The notes: generated by a model not told the origin, from the sequence alone. A stretch of DNA of 64,000 nt from Propionibacteriaceae bacterium (GCA_905372155.1 CAJPNZ010000003.1:33682-97681); one strand, 5' to 3'. Numbered from the stretch's first letter, positions 7,701 through 17,006 are shown. Translations and numbers: made by a program.

Positions 7701-9114
7701 AGGTGCTGTTCGCGTCGAATCCGGTGACCTGCGACCATGCCGCGTGCTGCTCGATGGTCTCGGAACGCTGTTGCTGGAGCTTCTGGCCCGCGGCGAGCTG
7801 AATCACGTTCCGGTCGATCGAGATCGGGGACTTGTGCTCCGGGGAACGGTACATGTAGGCGTTCTTCGCGTTGATGAACTGGTTACCGGTGATGGACAGC
7901 TCGATGGGCAAGCCCTCGCCGTAGGACAGCAGGTGCACACCACCCTCGTCTGGGTTGGGGCGCACCTCCTGACCCCAACTGCCGATGCCGGCGTCCTCGC
8001 AGTAATTGTCGGTGAAGGAGCAATTGCGGATCCCGGCTTTGGCGCTGGTGGTATCGGCCTGGCTCTTGTCCTCAGGACCCGCCGCCCAGACCTCGAAGGA
8101 TTGGCTGCAGCGGGTGATGTAGTTCTTCCTGAAGTGCACGTTGCTGCTGCCGATGCGAATGACTGGTTCCTTCTCGGTGGGTTTCAGAACCTGGTGACCC
8201 TGGATGGTGATCGCCACATCGTAGACGTCGTGGATGATGTTGTCCTCAGCCAGCACGTCGCTGCCGCCGAGATACACCTCGATGCCATTGCCGTAGCGCC
8301 AGTGTTTGATCGAACTGTCTTTTTCCTCACGGAGGTGGCTTCCCCCGATGTGGCGGATACGATTGCGGAGTACCTCCACGCCACCGACGTCGCGGACCTG
8401 AATGCCGTGTCCTCCGCAACCGATGAGGTCAAGGTCCTGGATGGTCATGTTCGGGACGGCCTGGAAAATTACACCATCCACTGCGACGCGCAGGTCACCA
8501 CGGCTGGAGGGGTTCTCCTTGCTGTAAACGGTGAGCGTCTTGACCCTTTCGGCTTCATCCCGTCTGACCGAGTAGAACTCCAGGTCGCTTTCCAGTTTCG
8601 CTTCGTCGGGGAACTTCCTCCTCCCGTGGAATGCGCTGTCGAGAAGAAGGAATCCGACGTTCGCATTGCCCGTCAGGGTGTTGCCGGTGTAGTTCCCCTC
8701 GACCAGTTCGATCTGCCACTGGTTACCGCCGATGTTCTTCCAGGCCTCGGGCTTGTTGAGGACCTTGTATCCCATGATCCTGGGTTTCTCCCCACTCCCG
8801 TAGGCACCGAAGGTGATCCGACCTTCACCCTGCAGACCCGACAGGTCGGTGAACTGCCCGTAGAAAGTCTGGCCACGCTTGAACACGATGGTGTCCCCCC
8901 GGACGATCTGCCCGGCGTTGATGGCCGCGACGACCTTGTTGACGGACTGCCAGGGTGTGCTCTCGGAGGTCCCGGCGGCCTGGTCATCACCCTCCTCGGC
9001 AATGTAGTAGGTCGTTCCCGGGGCGGCGACGGCGTCGTGGACACTCCCCAGGAGTGTCACCGCGGGAAGGGCTGCGGCGGCCGTGGCGAGGACGGCACGA
9101 CGACTGATGGACAT
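7684..9114 (-). CDS. Tat-exported right-handed parallel beta-helix protein
   Basis: This is a 476-residue secreted protein. The N-terminus MSISRRAVLATAAAALPAV has twin arginines, a hydrophobic stretch and AVAAPG as likely cleavage site. The mature part starts YYIAEEGDDQAAGTSESTPW and then carries repeated short beta-strand rungs (for example IRNCSFTDNYCEDAG and ISGN-like turns), typical of pectate-lyase-like beta-helix proteins. Such proteins bind or cleave polysaccharides; no catalytic residues can be assigned. It converges on the GH125 gene and may act outside the cell on the same glycan. Transcription starts within the 9115-9300 intergenic region. Confidence 0.82.
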   Translation of the reverse strand: MSISRRAVLATAAAALPAVTLLGSVHDAVAAPGTTYYIAEEGDDQAAGTSESTPWQSVNKVVAAINAGQIVRGDTIVFKRGQTFYGQFTDLSGLQGEGRITFGAYGSGEKPRIMGYKVLNKPEAWKNIGGNQWQIELVEGNYTGNTLTGNANVGFLLLDSAFHGRRKFPDEAKLESDLEFYSVRRDEAERVKTLTVYSKENPSSRGDLRVAVDGVIFQAVPNMTIQDLDLIGCGGHGIQVRDVGGVEVLRNRIRHIGGSHLREEKDSSIKHWRYGNGIEVYLGGSDVLAEDNIIHDVYDVAITIQGHQVLKPTEKEPVIRIGSSNVHFRKNYITRCSQSFEVWAAGPEDKSQADTTSAKAGIRNCSFTDNYCEDAGIGSWGQEVRPNPDEGGVHLLSYGEGLPIELSITGNQFINAKNAYMYRSPEHKSPISIDRNVIQLAAGQKLQQQRSETIEQHAAWSQVTGFDANSTFTVAG

Positions 9115-9300
9115 TCAATGCTCCGCTCAGTTGAAGAAAGAAAAATGTTGCCGACCTGCGATGGGGGTGCGCATCGATGAGTCACTGTAAACCTACGGGC
9201 ACTTCCCAAGGCCACAAAGTCATCCGGATGGCCGACGGGATTTCCCGGATGTCATCACCCCACCCGTTCCAGGGTTGCCACCTCAAATTCCTGCGCATGA

Positions 9301-9338
9301 CGAGGAGCCCCGGAACCGTGTGGTCCCGGGGCTCCTCG
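9301..9338 (-). terminator. Intrinsic terminator downstream of groEL
   Basis: A 13-bp perfect stem (CGAGGAGCCCCGG with CCGGGGCTCCTCG) and a short loop lie 12 nt beyond the groEL stop. There is no long U-tract, which is common in high-GC actinobacteria. It ends the groES-groEL unit. Confidence 0.8.
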
Positions 9339-9349
9339 TGTGAGTCAGC

Positions 9350-10939
9350 TCACTTGTCCTCTTCGTCTTCCTTCTTCTCCACCACGAGGGTTTCAGTGGT
9401 GAGCAGCAGGGAGGCGATGGATGCGGCATTGGCCAGCGCGGAGCGGGTGACCTTCACCGGATCGATGACGCCGGCCTCGATGAGGTTCTCGTAGGCACCG
9501 GTGCGGGCGTTGTAGCCGTGGCCCGGCTCCAGGTCAGCGACCTTGGAGGTGATGACGTAGCCCGCCTCGCCGCCGTTCTCGGCGATCCAGCGCAGCGGCT
9601 CCACCACCGACTTGCGGACGATGGCCACACCGACGCGCTCGTCGCCGGCCAGGCCGAGGTCACCGTCGAGCACCTTGGCGGCGTGGATGAGGGCCGAACC
9701 GCCACCGGCGACGATGCCCTCCTCGATGGCCGCGCGGGTGGCCGAGACGGCATCCTCGATGCGGTGCTTCTTCTCCTTCAGCTCCACCTCGGTGGCGGCA
9801 CCGACCTTGATGACGCACACGCCACCGGCGAGTTTCGCGACCCGCTCCTGGAGCTTCTCGCGATCCCAGTCGGAGTCGGTGCGCTCGATCTCGGCGCGCA
9901 GCTGGGCGACGCGGCCCGCGACCTCGGACTGCTCGCCAGCGCCGTCGACGATGGTGGTGTTGTCCTTGGTGACGACGATGCGGCGGGCGCGGCCGAGCAC
10001 CTCGAGACCGACCTGGTCCAGTTTGAGACCCACTTCGGGGGCGACGACCTGGCCGCCGGTGAGGATGGCGATGTCCTCGAGCATGGCCTTGCGGCGGTCA
10101 CCGAAGGCGGGGGCCTTGACGGCCACGGAGGTGAAGGTGCCGCGGATCTTGTTGACCACCAGCGTGGACAGGGCCTCGCCGTCGACGTCCTCCGCCACCA
10201 CGAACAGGGTGCCCTTGGCGGCGATGACCTTCTCCAGCAGCGGGAGCAGGTCGTTCATGGAGGAGATCTTGCCGGAGTTGATGAGGATGTAGGGATCCTC
10301 CAGGACGGCCTCCATGCGGTCGGCGTCCGTGACGAAGTACGGCGAGAGGTAGCCCTTGTCGAACTGCATGCCCTCGGTGAACTCCAGCTCGGTGCCGAAG
10401 GTCTGGGACTCGTCGACGGTGATGACGCCGTCCTTGCCGACCTTGTCGAAGGCCTCGGCGATCAGCTCACCGATCTGCTCGTCACGCGAGGAGATGGTGG
10501 CGACGTTGGCCATGTCGGCGGTGGTGTCGACGGAACGGGAGTTCTCGTGGAGCCGCTCGACGACGGCCTCAACGGCCTTGTCGATGCCGCGCTTCAACCC
10601 GACGGGATTGGCCCCGGAGGCCACGGCGCGCAGGCCCTCGTGGACCAGCGCCTGGGCCAGCACGGTGGCGGTGGTGGTGCCGTCGCCGGCGACGTCGTTG
10701 GTCTTGGTGGCGACCTCCTTGGCGAGCTGGGCGCCGAGATCCTCGTAGGGATCCTCGAGCTCGACCTCCTTGGCGACGGTCACGCCGTCGTTGGTGATGG
10801 TGGGGGCGCCCCACTTCTTGTCGAGCACGACGTAGCGGCCCTTGGGGCCGAGGGTCACCTTGACGGTGTTGGCGAGGGTGTCGACGCCGCGCTCAAGCGA
10901 ACGCCGCGCCTCCTCGTCGAACTGCAGAGTCTTTGCCAT
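9350..10939 (-). CDS. groL: 60 kDa chaperonin GroEL
   Basis: This is a full-length (529-residue) GroEL that forms the ATP-driven folding chamber with GroES. GPKGRYVVLDK, NDGVTVAKE, DVAGDGTTTATVLAQ and the apical and equatorial blocks are intact. The C-terminus ends EKKEDEEDK, an acidic tail instead of the GGM repeat of proteobacterial GroEL. It lies 15 nt downstream of groES and shares its CIRCE-controlled promoter. Actinobacteria often have a second groEL elsewhere; it is not in this window. Confidence 0.97.
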   Translation of the reverse strand: MAKTLQFDEEARRSLERGVDTLANTVKVTLGPKGRYVVLDKKWGAPTITNDGVTVAKEVELEDPYEDLGAQLAKEVATKTNDVAGDGTTTATVLAQALVHEGLRAVASGANPVGLKRGIDKAVEAVVERLHENSRSVDTTADMANVATISSRDEQIGELIAEAFDKVGKDGVITVDESQTFGTELEFTEGMQFDKGYLSPYFVTDADRMEAVLEDPYILINSGKISSMNDLLPLLEKVIAAKGTLFVVAEDVDGEALSTLVVNKIRGTFTSVAVKAPAFGDRRKAMLEDIAILTGGQVVAPEVGLKLDQVGLEVLGRARRIVVTKDNTTIVDGAGEQSEVAGRVAQLRAEIERTDSDWDREKLQERVAKLAGGVCVIKVGAATEVELKEKKHRIEDAVSATRAAIEEGIVAGGGSALIHAAKVLDGDLGLAGDERVGVAIVRKSVVEPLRWIAENGGEAGYVITSKVADLEPGHGYNARTGAYENLIEAGVIDPVKVTRSALANAASIASLLLTTETLVVEKKEDEEDK

Positions 10940-10954
10940 GGGTCACGCCTCGAT

Positions 10955-11251
10955 TCAGCGGGAGACGACGGCGAGGATGTCGCGGGCGTTGAGCAGCAGG
11001 TACTCGGAGCCGTCGTACTTGACCTCGGTGCCCCCGTACTTGCTGAAGATGACGACATCGCCCTCGGCGACGTCGAGCGGGACGCGGTTGCCCTTGTCGT
11101 CGATGCGGCCGGGGCCGGTGGCAACGACGCGGCCCTCCTGCGGCTTCTCCTTGGCGGTGTCGGGGATGACCAGCCCGGAAGCGGTGGTCTGCTCGGCCTC
11201 GAGCGGCTGGACGAGGACGCGGTCCTCGAGCGGCTTGATCGTGGTTGCCAC
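10955..11251 (-). CDS. groS: 10 kDa co-chaperonin GroES
   Basis: This 98-residue co-chaperonin caps the GroEL ring. IKPLEDRVLVQPLEAEQTT, the mobile-loop region TTASGLVIPDTA and the C-terminal YLLLNARDILAVV are diagnostic. The start is GTG with AAAGGGG six bases upstream. The gene is the first of the groES-groEL operon, and its 130-nt leader contains a CIRCE operator next to a TATAGC -10 element. Confidence 0.97.
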   Translation of the reverse strand: MATTIKPLEDRVLVQPLEAEQTTASGLVIPDTAKEKPQEGRVVATGPGRIDDKGNRVPLDVAEGDVVIFSKYGGTEVKYDGSEYLLLNARDILAVVSR

Positions 11252-11368
11252 GACAAACCCCTTTCTGTAGTTGTCCGGCGAGAGCCGGATTCAGTTCGGT
11301 GTCCGGTCCGGGCGTCGTCGCGGGTGCCACCCGGGTTGGCACCCGGGCCTACCGAGTGCCAGAAAAAG

Positions 11369-11374
11369 GCTATA
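11369..11374 (-). promoter_or_regulatory. -10 element of groESL promoter
   Basis: Reading the minus strand, TATAGC lies 7 nt downstream of the CIRCE element and about 118 nt before the groES start. The CIRCE covers the expected -35 position, so HrcA binding would block RNA polymerase directly. Confidence 0.55.
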
Positions 11375-11380
11375 CCCTCG

Positions 11381-11407
11381 TTAGCACTCAATCAAGCGGA
11401 GTGCCAA
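11381..11407 (-). promoter_or_regulatory. CIRCE operator (HrcA site) of groESL
   Basis: The element TTAGCACTC - 9 nt - GAGTGCCAA matches the CIRCE consensus (TTAGCACTC-N9-GAGTGCTAA) with one mismatch. It is the operator for the heat-shock repressor HrcA. It lies just upstream of the groES -10, so groESL should be HrcA-repressed and heat-induced. hrcA is not in the window. Confidence 0.93.
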
Positions 11408-11429
11408 GTTCTGGTGGTTCCACCCCTGC

Positions 11430-11618
11430 TCACCGAAGGTGCTGGAGCGCATCCCATGGGGGATCAGGCTCGATGCTGACCCGGGCGCCGTTGCCATGGG
11501 CGTTCTCCTGCAGCCGTACCTCCACCGGCGTGAAGGGATCGACGAAGCAATGCCAGAGCACCTGCCCACCGCCAGTCTCCACACGGCCCCGCGCCTTACA
11601 GCCGCGCCACCTCGTCAC
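11430..11618 (-). CDS. Small hypothetical protein at end of bacteriocin operon
   Basis: This is a 62-residue frame that overlaps the end of the ABC ATPase gene by 23 nt; an in-frame GTG at 11582 would give 50 residues with no overlap. The stretch VLWHCFVDPFTPVEVRLQE looks protein-like and has high third-position GC. I do not recognise a family. Its position as last gene after the bacteriocin transport genes suggests an accessory or immunity peptide, but this is inference and no good ribosome-binding site is seen. Confidence 0.35.
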   Translation of the reverse strand: MTRWRGCKARGRVETGGGQVLWHCFVDPFTPVEVRLQENAHGNGARVSIEPDPPWDALQHLR

Positions 11619-12228
11619 AGGCCGCAGCCAGGTGGTCGTCGTGGGTGGAAATCATGACGGTGGCCCCGCGCTCCTGCTCCCCCAGTAGCAGGTCATGCAC
11701 GTTCTGACGGTTCACGGCGTCCAGGGAGGCGGTCGGCTCGTCGGCGAAGATGATCCTGGCCTGCTTGAAGATGGCACGGGCAATACTGACGCGCTGCCGC
11801 TCCCCGCCACTGAGCTTCGCCACCTGATCCGCCGAACGACCGACCAGCCCCACCTTGACCAAGGCCTCATCGACGCGAGTCCCCCAGCCCTTCCGGCGTC
11901 GCAGGATCGGAGCGGACTCCATGCAGATGTTGAAACCCACGCTCTCGTCGGGCACCAGTCCGTAGTCCTGGAAGATGAAGGCCACGTTGTCGCGCCAGAA
12001 CTGCCGTTTGCGGGCCACACTGAGTTTCGTCACATCGACACCGTCGATGAGGATCTGCCCTTGAGTGACCGGAAGCAGCAGGCCCAGGCAATTGAGCAGT
12101 GTGGTCTTTCCGGAGCCGCTGGGGCCGGTGATCGCGACGGAAGTCCCGCTGGGCACGTCCACCGACACCTTGTTGAGGATGTCTCGACCATCGATGGTGA
12201 GGTGGATGTTGTGGGCGGTGATCTGCAT
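11596..12228 (-). CDS. Bacteriocin-associated ABC transporter ATP-binding protein
   Basis: This 210-residue single ABC ATPase has Walker A GPSGSGKTT (about 35-43), the Q-loop in FIFQDYGLV, signature LSGGERQRVSIARA, Walker B IIFADEPTASLD and the H-loop in MISTHD. It lies 9 nt after the large membrane protein gene. In lactococcin 972-type loci this ATPase pairs with the DUF1430-type membrane protein for export of, or immunity to, the bacteriocin. That pairing is established for the family; the direction of transport is inferred. Confidence 0.88.
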   Translation of the reverse strand: MQITAHNIHLTIDGRDILNKVSVDVPSGTSVAITGPSGSGKTTLLNCLGLLLPVTQGQILIDGVDVTKLSVARKRQFWRDNVAFIFQDYGLVPDESVGFNICMESAPILRRRKGWGTRVDEALVKVGLVGRSADQVAKLSGGERQRVSIARAIFKQARIIFADEPTASLDAVNRQNVHDLLLGEQERGATVMISTHDDHLAAACDEVARL

Positions 12229-12237
12229 TCGATCTCC

Positions 12238-14190
12238 TCAGTGGGCTCGTTGGGTAACACTGTGGATCATGGCCATGACGGCCCGCTGGTGACAGAGGCT
12301 GGAGTAGCCGAGGTAGAGCACCATCCCGAGCAGCAGCACGGGCGACCATGCCATCCCCAACGCCAAGTAGATGATGGAGACCAAGATGAAGGTGCTGGTG
12401 ATGATCCCGGTCTCGGCCAGGATTCGACGCCTCAGCACCGTCCACCAGCTACGACCATAGGTGAGCATCGGATAGATGAAGCGGGCGTTGTTCGAGGCGT
12501 AGACGCGGGCCGAGAGCCAGCCACTGACGGCAATGGCCGCGAGCAGGATCACGATGCCGGCTCCGACGGTGAACACCACCTGGTTCGCGAACTGGGCGGC
12601 CAGCAGAGCGGAATCCGTGGCCCGGCTGCGTGAGAGCAGCATCTGGCTCACCCCGGCGTCATGAGCGGCCCTGTCGATCACGGTCGTGTCCTTGAACAAC
12701 AGGTAATCCGAGGTCAGGGCGGAGACGAGTGAGTCCGCACTCAGGGAAGTGCTGATCTTCTCGGAGATCAACAGCAGCGGCCGCTCGGCGTGACGGAAAC
12801 CCAGACCCGAACCGGAGGGGGCGACAATTCCCTCGCCTCCTGTGACGCGATACCCCCTCAGACCGTTGGCCTCGGCACTGGCGCCGTCGTCCCGAAGTCT
12901 GGTGCTCAACCTACCCGAAGCCAGCAGCTCCTCCGTCTGCTCGGCAGGCACCGGTTCCAGCGAGCCGTCACCCACCCCAAGGCCAAACCGCTCGGCGTAG
13001 TGGCTGTTGACCACCGCGACACTGTCGAATCCCGCAGCCACCAGCTCAGCGGGCACCTCACCGCGGGTCAGGATCTCGGCGTAGGCGAGGGTGCCGGTGG
13101 CATCCACCGCTTGGACAAACCGATCCAGCTGCTCGTAGGCGGCGTCAAGCTCCTCCTCGGTCACCCCACCCACGGACTGGGAGACGTACCCGGTCAAGGC
13201 CACCACGCGGCCTTGGATGGTGGCCCGGGTCAGCGAGCCCTGCGCCTGCCACAACAGGGCGGGCAGCGCGGCGAGCCCCAGCGACAGGGCCACGGCCTTG
13301 AGCAGTTGGCTGGGGAATTCGAAGCGGGCCTCCGGGGGTTTGCGCAACACCAACGAGGAAACCGACGGTGCGGTGACCATGGAGGCCACGAGCCCGAAAC
13401 ACACCCCCAGCCCCAGCATGAGCATCAGATACCCCGCGACGACCCCGCCCACGGCCAACCCGTTGCTCCACCCCTTGACGAGACCAACCGCCGTCAGGAC
13501 CACCAAGACCCCTGCCAGGAGCACCGGTACGACGACCCGGAGCCAACCGAGCACGTCCTGGGCCTGGATCCGCCATCCGGGGGTTCCGGCCAGCAGGCGC
13601 ACCGCACGCGCCCCGGCCCGAGCTGCATACCAGGCCAGCACGATGGTGACCCACAGCACAGCCAAGGCCACCAAGGGAATCCCGGCAGCCCCGTGGACCA
13701 AGCCACCTGAAAAAACCGTGAACGGGGTCTCCTCACCCCATTGACCGGGCTGCGCACCAACACTCTCAGCCCAACGAGTCAGTGCCGTGACCCCCTCCCA
13801 CGACCCCTTCACCGCGTAGACGGTGGACAGGTTCGTCTCCCTCAGCTCAGCGGCGGGGTACAGCATGCCGTGGCGGGTGAGACTGAGCCACGCGATCCTT
13901 GTCGGTTCCGTCGGCTGTTCGTGGCCAACGGCGTAGACATCAAGACCTTGGAACGGATCGTCCTTCCCCGGGACCTCCAGGTAGATCTCCAGATCGTGCT
14001 GGCGGCTGACCTCCGCAAGCCCTGTCAGAATCTGCGCCGTCGTCAGCCCGGACTCACCGAACAGGATCGTCCCCCGATGCTGCGAGCCGAGTGGAAAGCC
14101 CTGCTCCACGAAGGTCAGTTGGATGTAGGCCAGCAGCGAAGCAACCACGACGGTGATGGCTCCAACAACCCGGAGAAGAGACTTCAGCAC
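12238..14190 (-). CDS. Bacteriocin-associated integral membrane protein (DUF1430-type)
   Basis: This 650-residue membrane protein has an N-terminal membrane segment (VVGAITVVVASLLAYIQL), a long extracytoplasmic domain to about residue 165, a central group of membrane spans (from about 170 to 310), a second large soluble domain and C-terminal spans near 530-640. This matches the bacteriocin-associated integral membrane family found beside lactococcin 972-type genes. It would be the permease partner of the ATPase gene downstream. It follows the bacteriocin precursor gene by 75 nt. Confidence 0.82.
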   Translation of the reverse strand: MLKSLLRVVGAITVVVASLLAYIQLTFVEQGFPLGSQHRGTILFGESGLTTAQILTGLAEVSRQHDLEIYLEVPGKDDPFQGLDVYAVGHEQPTEPTRIAWLSLTRHGMLYPAAELRETNLSTVYAVKGSWEGVTALTRWAESVGAQPGQWGEETPFTVFSGGLVHGAAGIPLVALAVLWVTIVLAWYAARAGARAVRLLAGTPGWRIQAQDVLGWLRVVVPVLLAGVLVVLTAVGLVKGWSNGLAVGGVVAGYLMLMLGLGVCFGLVASMVTAPSVSSLVLRKPPEARFEFPSQLLKAVALSLGLAALPALLWQAQGSLTRATIQGRVVALTGYVSQSVGGVTEEELDAAYEQLDRFVQAVDATGTLAYAEILTRGEVPAELVAAGFDSVAVVNSHYAERFGLGVGDGSLEPVPAEQTEELLASGRLSTRLRDDGASAEANGLRGYRVTGGEGIVAPSGSGLGFRHAERPLLLISEKISTSLSADSLVSALTSDYLLFKDTTVIDRAAHDAGVSQMLLSRSRATDSALLAAQFANQVVFTVGAGIVILLAAIAVSGWLSARVYASNNARFIYPMLTYGRSWWTVLRRRILAETGIITSTFILVSIIYLALGMAWSPVLLLGMVLYLGYSSLCHQRAVMAMIHSVTQRAH

Positions 14191-14265
14191 GATTCCCCAG
14201 TTCCCTCAAAATAGTTGAAAGCAGTCTACCCAAGGGTGGGTCCCTAAGGACCCACCCCACCTAGT

Positions 14266-14571
14266 TCAGCAGAACCGGTAATGGTAGGAAACACTAGTGC
14301 CCGGCGGGCGCCAGCGCTCTGCGTAGGAGGTTTCGTCAGCCGCCACACACGCACTGCGGTGCACGTTTGCGCCGATCTTTACGCTCGAGCCATGCCTCTT
14401 TGATGGGTACCAGAAACTGGACCAAGCCACTCCGATGAGGGCATTGGTTCCGTAGTCCCAAGTTCCTCCAGCAACGTTGCGAGTGACAGCGAACGCGGCT
14501 CCCGCCGAGGTCATGACGATGACCACAGCCAGCACGGCCGCCTTTTTGATTGCCTGGATGGACTTCTTCAT
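14266..14571 (-). CDS. Lactococcin 972 family bacteriocin precursor
   Basis: This 101-residue precursor has a clear Sec signal peptide (KKSIQAIKKAAVLAVVIVMT, then AGAAFA) and a mature part starting VTRNVAGGTWDYG. The G-G-T-W-x-Y-G opening, SSFWYPSKRHGSSVKIGA and the aromatic C-terminus VSYHYRFC correspond to the lactococcin 972 pattern (GTW..G, Y..HGS.., FYYNFW). The family binds lipid II and blocks septum formation. Two cysteines (in SACVA and at the C-terminus) could form a disulfide. AAGGA precedes the ATG. The leader at 14600-14660 is AT-rich compared with its surroundings and probably holds the promoter. Confidence 0.86.
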   Translation of the reverse strand: MKKSIQAIKKAAVLAVVIVMTSAGAAFAVTRNVAGGTWDYGTNALIGVAWSSFWYPSKRHGSSVKIGANVHRSACVAADETSYAERWRPPGTSVSYHYRFC

Positions 14572-14705
14572 CGAGCTAGTCCTTCCCCCGAGAATCTCTC
14601 AGCTGAAACTTCCTTGTCCGGCTTTAACATAAAAACTATAAAAAATTGGCCACCTCAAGTCCCAACTTCACAGATCGGGAAACTGTTTCTACCACTCGGT
14701 GAATC

Positions 14706-14984
14706 TTGACCGAAAGAGCATTAGCGAAAGTTATGGCATTGCTTGTTTGGGTTTTTGATTACTGGACTCGGAGTAGTTCGAGTTGGGTGACGATGTCCCG
14801 CGTCAAGCACATCAAACGTGCCGACCGCGGCTACCGCAACAACACCCGCTACCAAACCCGCGCCATGTTACACAGCACCCACCGGGTGCGGCAACACAAT
14901 GCGGCTTATTCACAGACGGCGCGTCGGCCAGCAAAGCCCCTAGTCAAGGCGCACTTGAGGAAGGCTGTGAATAAGGCTCAATGA
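14706..14984 (+). pseudogene. ISL3-type transposase remnant (C-terminal fragment)
   Basis: The frame contains SRVKHIKRADRGYRN and RYQTRAML, the C-terminal block of ISL3-family transposases. The DDE catalytic core and most of the protein are missing. The preceding bases (14706-14790) do not read as a convincing continuation. It lies between the bacteriocin operon and an IS256-type element and marks a site of repeated insertion. No inverted repeats of its own were found. Confidence 0.6.
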
Positions 14985-15020
14985 CGAGATTCACTAAGGA
15001 TGCCCGCGTAGTGGGTTCGG

Positions 15021-16468
15021 GGGACTGTCCTAGAAATGGTGTGAGTGGCTTCATCGCCCGCCAGGGCAGGAGGAGTCATCATGACCGTGACAACCACCAG
15101 CAGCAGTTCGTCGGCGGTGGAGTCGGCCAGACTGGGGGCTGCGACCCCAACACCACCACCGCCGGTGGAGGGGTTGGCAGAGTTGGGCAAGGCCCAGCGT
15201 GAGGTGATCGCGCAGATGGTGCCTCAGGTCAAGGACGCCGGTATTGCCCTGACCGGTCCCGATGGTCTGCTGAAGGCGTTGACGGCGCAGGTCGTCGGAG
15301 CTGCCCCGGACGAGGAACTCAACGAGCACCTGGGCTACGACAAGCACGACCCCGTCGGCCGCAGGAGGGGCGACTTCCGCAACAGCACCCGGTCTAAGAC
15401 GGTGATCATCGACAATGTGGGTGTCATTCAGATCGATGCGCCCAGGGACCGCGATGGGACCTTCGAGTCGCAGTTGGTCAAGAAGCGTCAACGCCGCTTG
15501 CCGGAGGTGGACCAGATGGTCTTCAGTTTGTTCGCGAAAGGGGTTGACGACCGGTGAGATCGCCGCTCACTTCGCCGAGGTCTACGACCTCTTGGTGTCG
15601 AAGGACACGATCAGCCGGATCACCGACCCGGTCGGCGACGAGATGAACACGTGGATGACCCGCCCTTTGGGACCCATCCACGCAGCCATCTCCATTGACG
15701 TGATCGTCATCAAAGGTGCGTGACGGGCAGGTCCGTAACCAGCCCTACTACGCCGCGATCGGTGTCAATCTGAATGACCGCAAGGACATCTTGGGGATTT
15801 AGCCGGGCAACAGCGATAGGGGGATCGGTGAAGTTCTGGCCTCAACTGCCTGACCGAGCCGAAGAACCGCAGTGTCAAGGACGTGTTCTTCACGGTCTGC
15901 GACGGGCTCAAAGGCTTGCCGGACAGCATCGGGAAGGTGTTCGGCCAAGTGAAGGTCCAAACCTGTCTCGCTCACCTGTTGCGCAACGGTTTCGGCTACG
16001 CGTCCAAGAAGCACTGGCCCGGGATCGCGTGAACCTGAAACCGATCCACGAAACCCCGGCTGCGGAGACTGCCGAGGCTGTGTTCGAGGAGTTCGCTGAG
16101 AAGTGGGGCAAGGCCTACCCGGTGATGGTTCGGCTCTGGCGCAATGCCTGGACCGAGTTCGTGCCGCTCCTGGACCACGACATCGAGATCCGCAAGGTCC
16201 TGTGCTCTACGAACGCGATCAAGAGCCTGAATGCTCGTCTCCGCAGGGCCGTTCGCGCCCGCGGTCACTTCCCGAACGAGCAGGCCGCGTTGAAGACGCT
16301 CTACCTGACCGTGAGATCGTTGGACCCCAAGGGCACCGGACAGACCCGCCGGGGCATGGCGCTGGAAGCCCACCCTGAACACCCTCGCCACCACCTTCGC
16401 TGACCGCACGCCCGCAGCCAGCACCCACCAGTAGAGAACACCACTTACACCGCTAATCGGATACTCCC
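15021..16468 (+). mobile_element. IS256-family insertion sequence, decayed
   Basis: This 1448-bp element is bounded by imperfect inverted repeats: 15021-15048 on the left and 16441-16468 on the right match at about 20 of 28 positions, with the inner core GGTGTGAGTGG against GGTGTAAGTGG. The size fits IS256. The only gene inside is a broken mutator-type transposase. I could not establish flanking target duplications. The decay of both gene and ends indicates an old, immobile copy. Confidence 0.78.
15081..16403 (+). pseudogene. IS256 (mutator) family transposase, frameshifted
   Basis: The N-terminal part (15081-15557) includes HLGYDKHDPVGRRRGDFRN and VGVIQIDAPRDRDGTFE, hallmarks of mutator transposases. 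Reading then shifts to another frame (IAAHFAEVYDLLVSKDTIS, IHAAISIDVIVIKGA, ending 15723). A third frame carries the region around CDGLKGLPDSIG and TCLAHLLRN, with an in-frame stop after KKHWPGIA. The last part is in the frame ending 16403 and holds VLCSTNAIKSLNARLRRAVRARG. At least two frameshifts and several stops make it non-functional. Confidence 0.88.
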
Positions 16469-16474
16469 GTTCAA

Positions 16475-16985
16475 CAATGACGACCTTGGCTCCCCGAGCG
16501 TTCCGGGTCAGGGACAGGGGGCGCGGGCGTCGCCCCTGGGTCCCAGGCGGCGACGCAGCACAGCCAGATCCACATCGATAGCTCGGCGTTTGATCTCCAG
16601 GCTCCTGAACCTGTGGCCTCCACCCAGCATCGCAGAGTCCCAACCACGTGATCCAGGACCTCCAACACCTTGTAGTCGGCGGCAAAGAGGCTAGGCAGTA
16701 TCAAATCCGAGATGAGATAGACCACCGAATCACCCTCGGGTCGCAGCAGAGTGCCGTCGACAGCCTCAAGCTTCCCCGTCGTCGCCAGCCGGACCACCCG
16801 GGTCACGACGGCGTTGGCCTCGGTGATGAGGGCACCGGGCTGGCGGCGCGGGACGAGGGTGCCCTCGGGGAGGTAGCCGCCACCACCTGGCGGTCACGGG
16901 CGATCCGGCACGTGGCGGTGATCATCAGCGGGTCCCCGGCGTGAAACCCACAGGCGACGCTGGCGCTGGTGGTCTGCACCAGCAG
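16475..16985 (-). pseudogene. Mosaic remnant: PxpA/YcsF fragments joined to methyltransferase 3' end
   Basis: Reading leftward, SVACGFHAGDPLMIT (about 16930-16985) is the N-terminal block of LamB/YcsF (5-oxoprolinase subunit A, PxpA). PEGTLVPRRQPG, EANAVVTRVVRLATTG and VDGTLLRPEGDSV (about 16710-16880) are its C-terminal block, with the middle deleted and the frame changed. From about 16700 to 16480 the sequence instead matches the 3' end of the intact methyltransferase gene nearby (KVLEVLDH against RVLEVLDY). The two copies also share DNA over AGCTCGGCGTTTGATCTCC-like stretches. It is a decayed product of deletion and duplication beside the IS256 element. Confidence 0.68.
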
Positions 16986-17006
16986 GCCTAGTCGTCACCG
17001 AGCCGC

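Noticed and set aside
9518..11479. A 653-residue open frame antisense to groEL and groES
   Set aside because: Composition is dominated by Gly, Asp, Leu and Val as expected from the complement of groEL; no family resemblance, and it runs through the CIRCE promoter.
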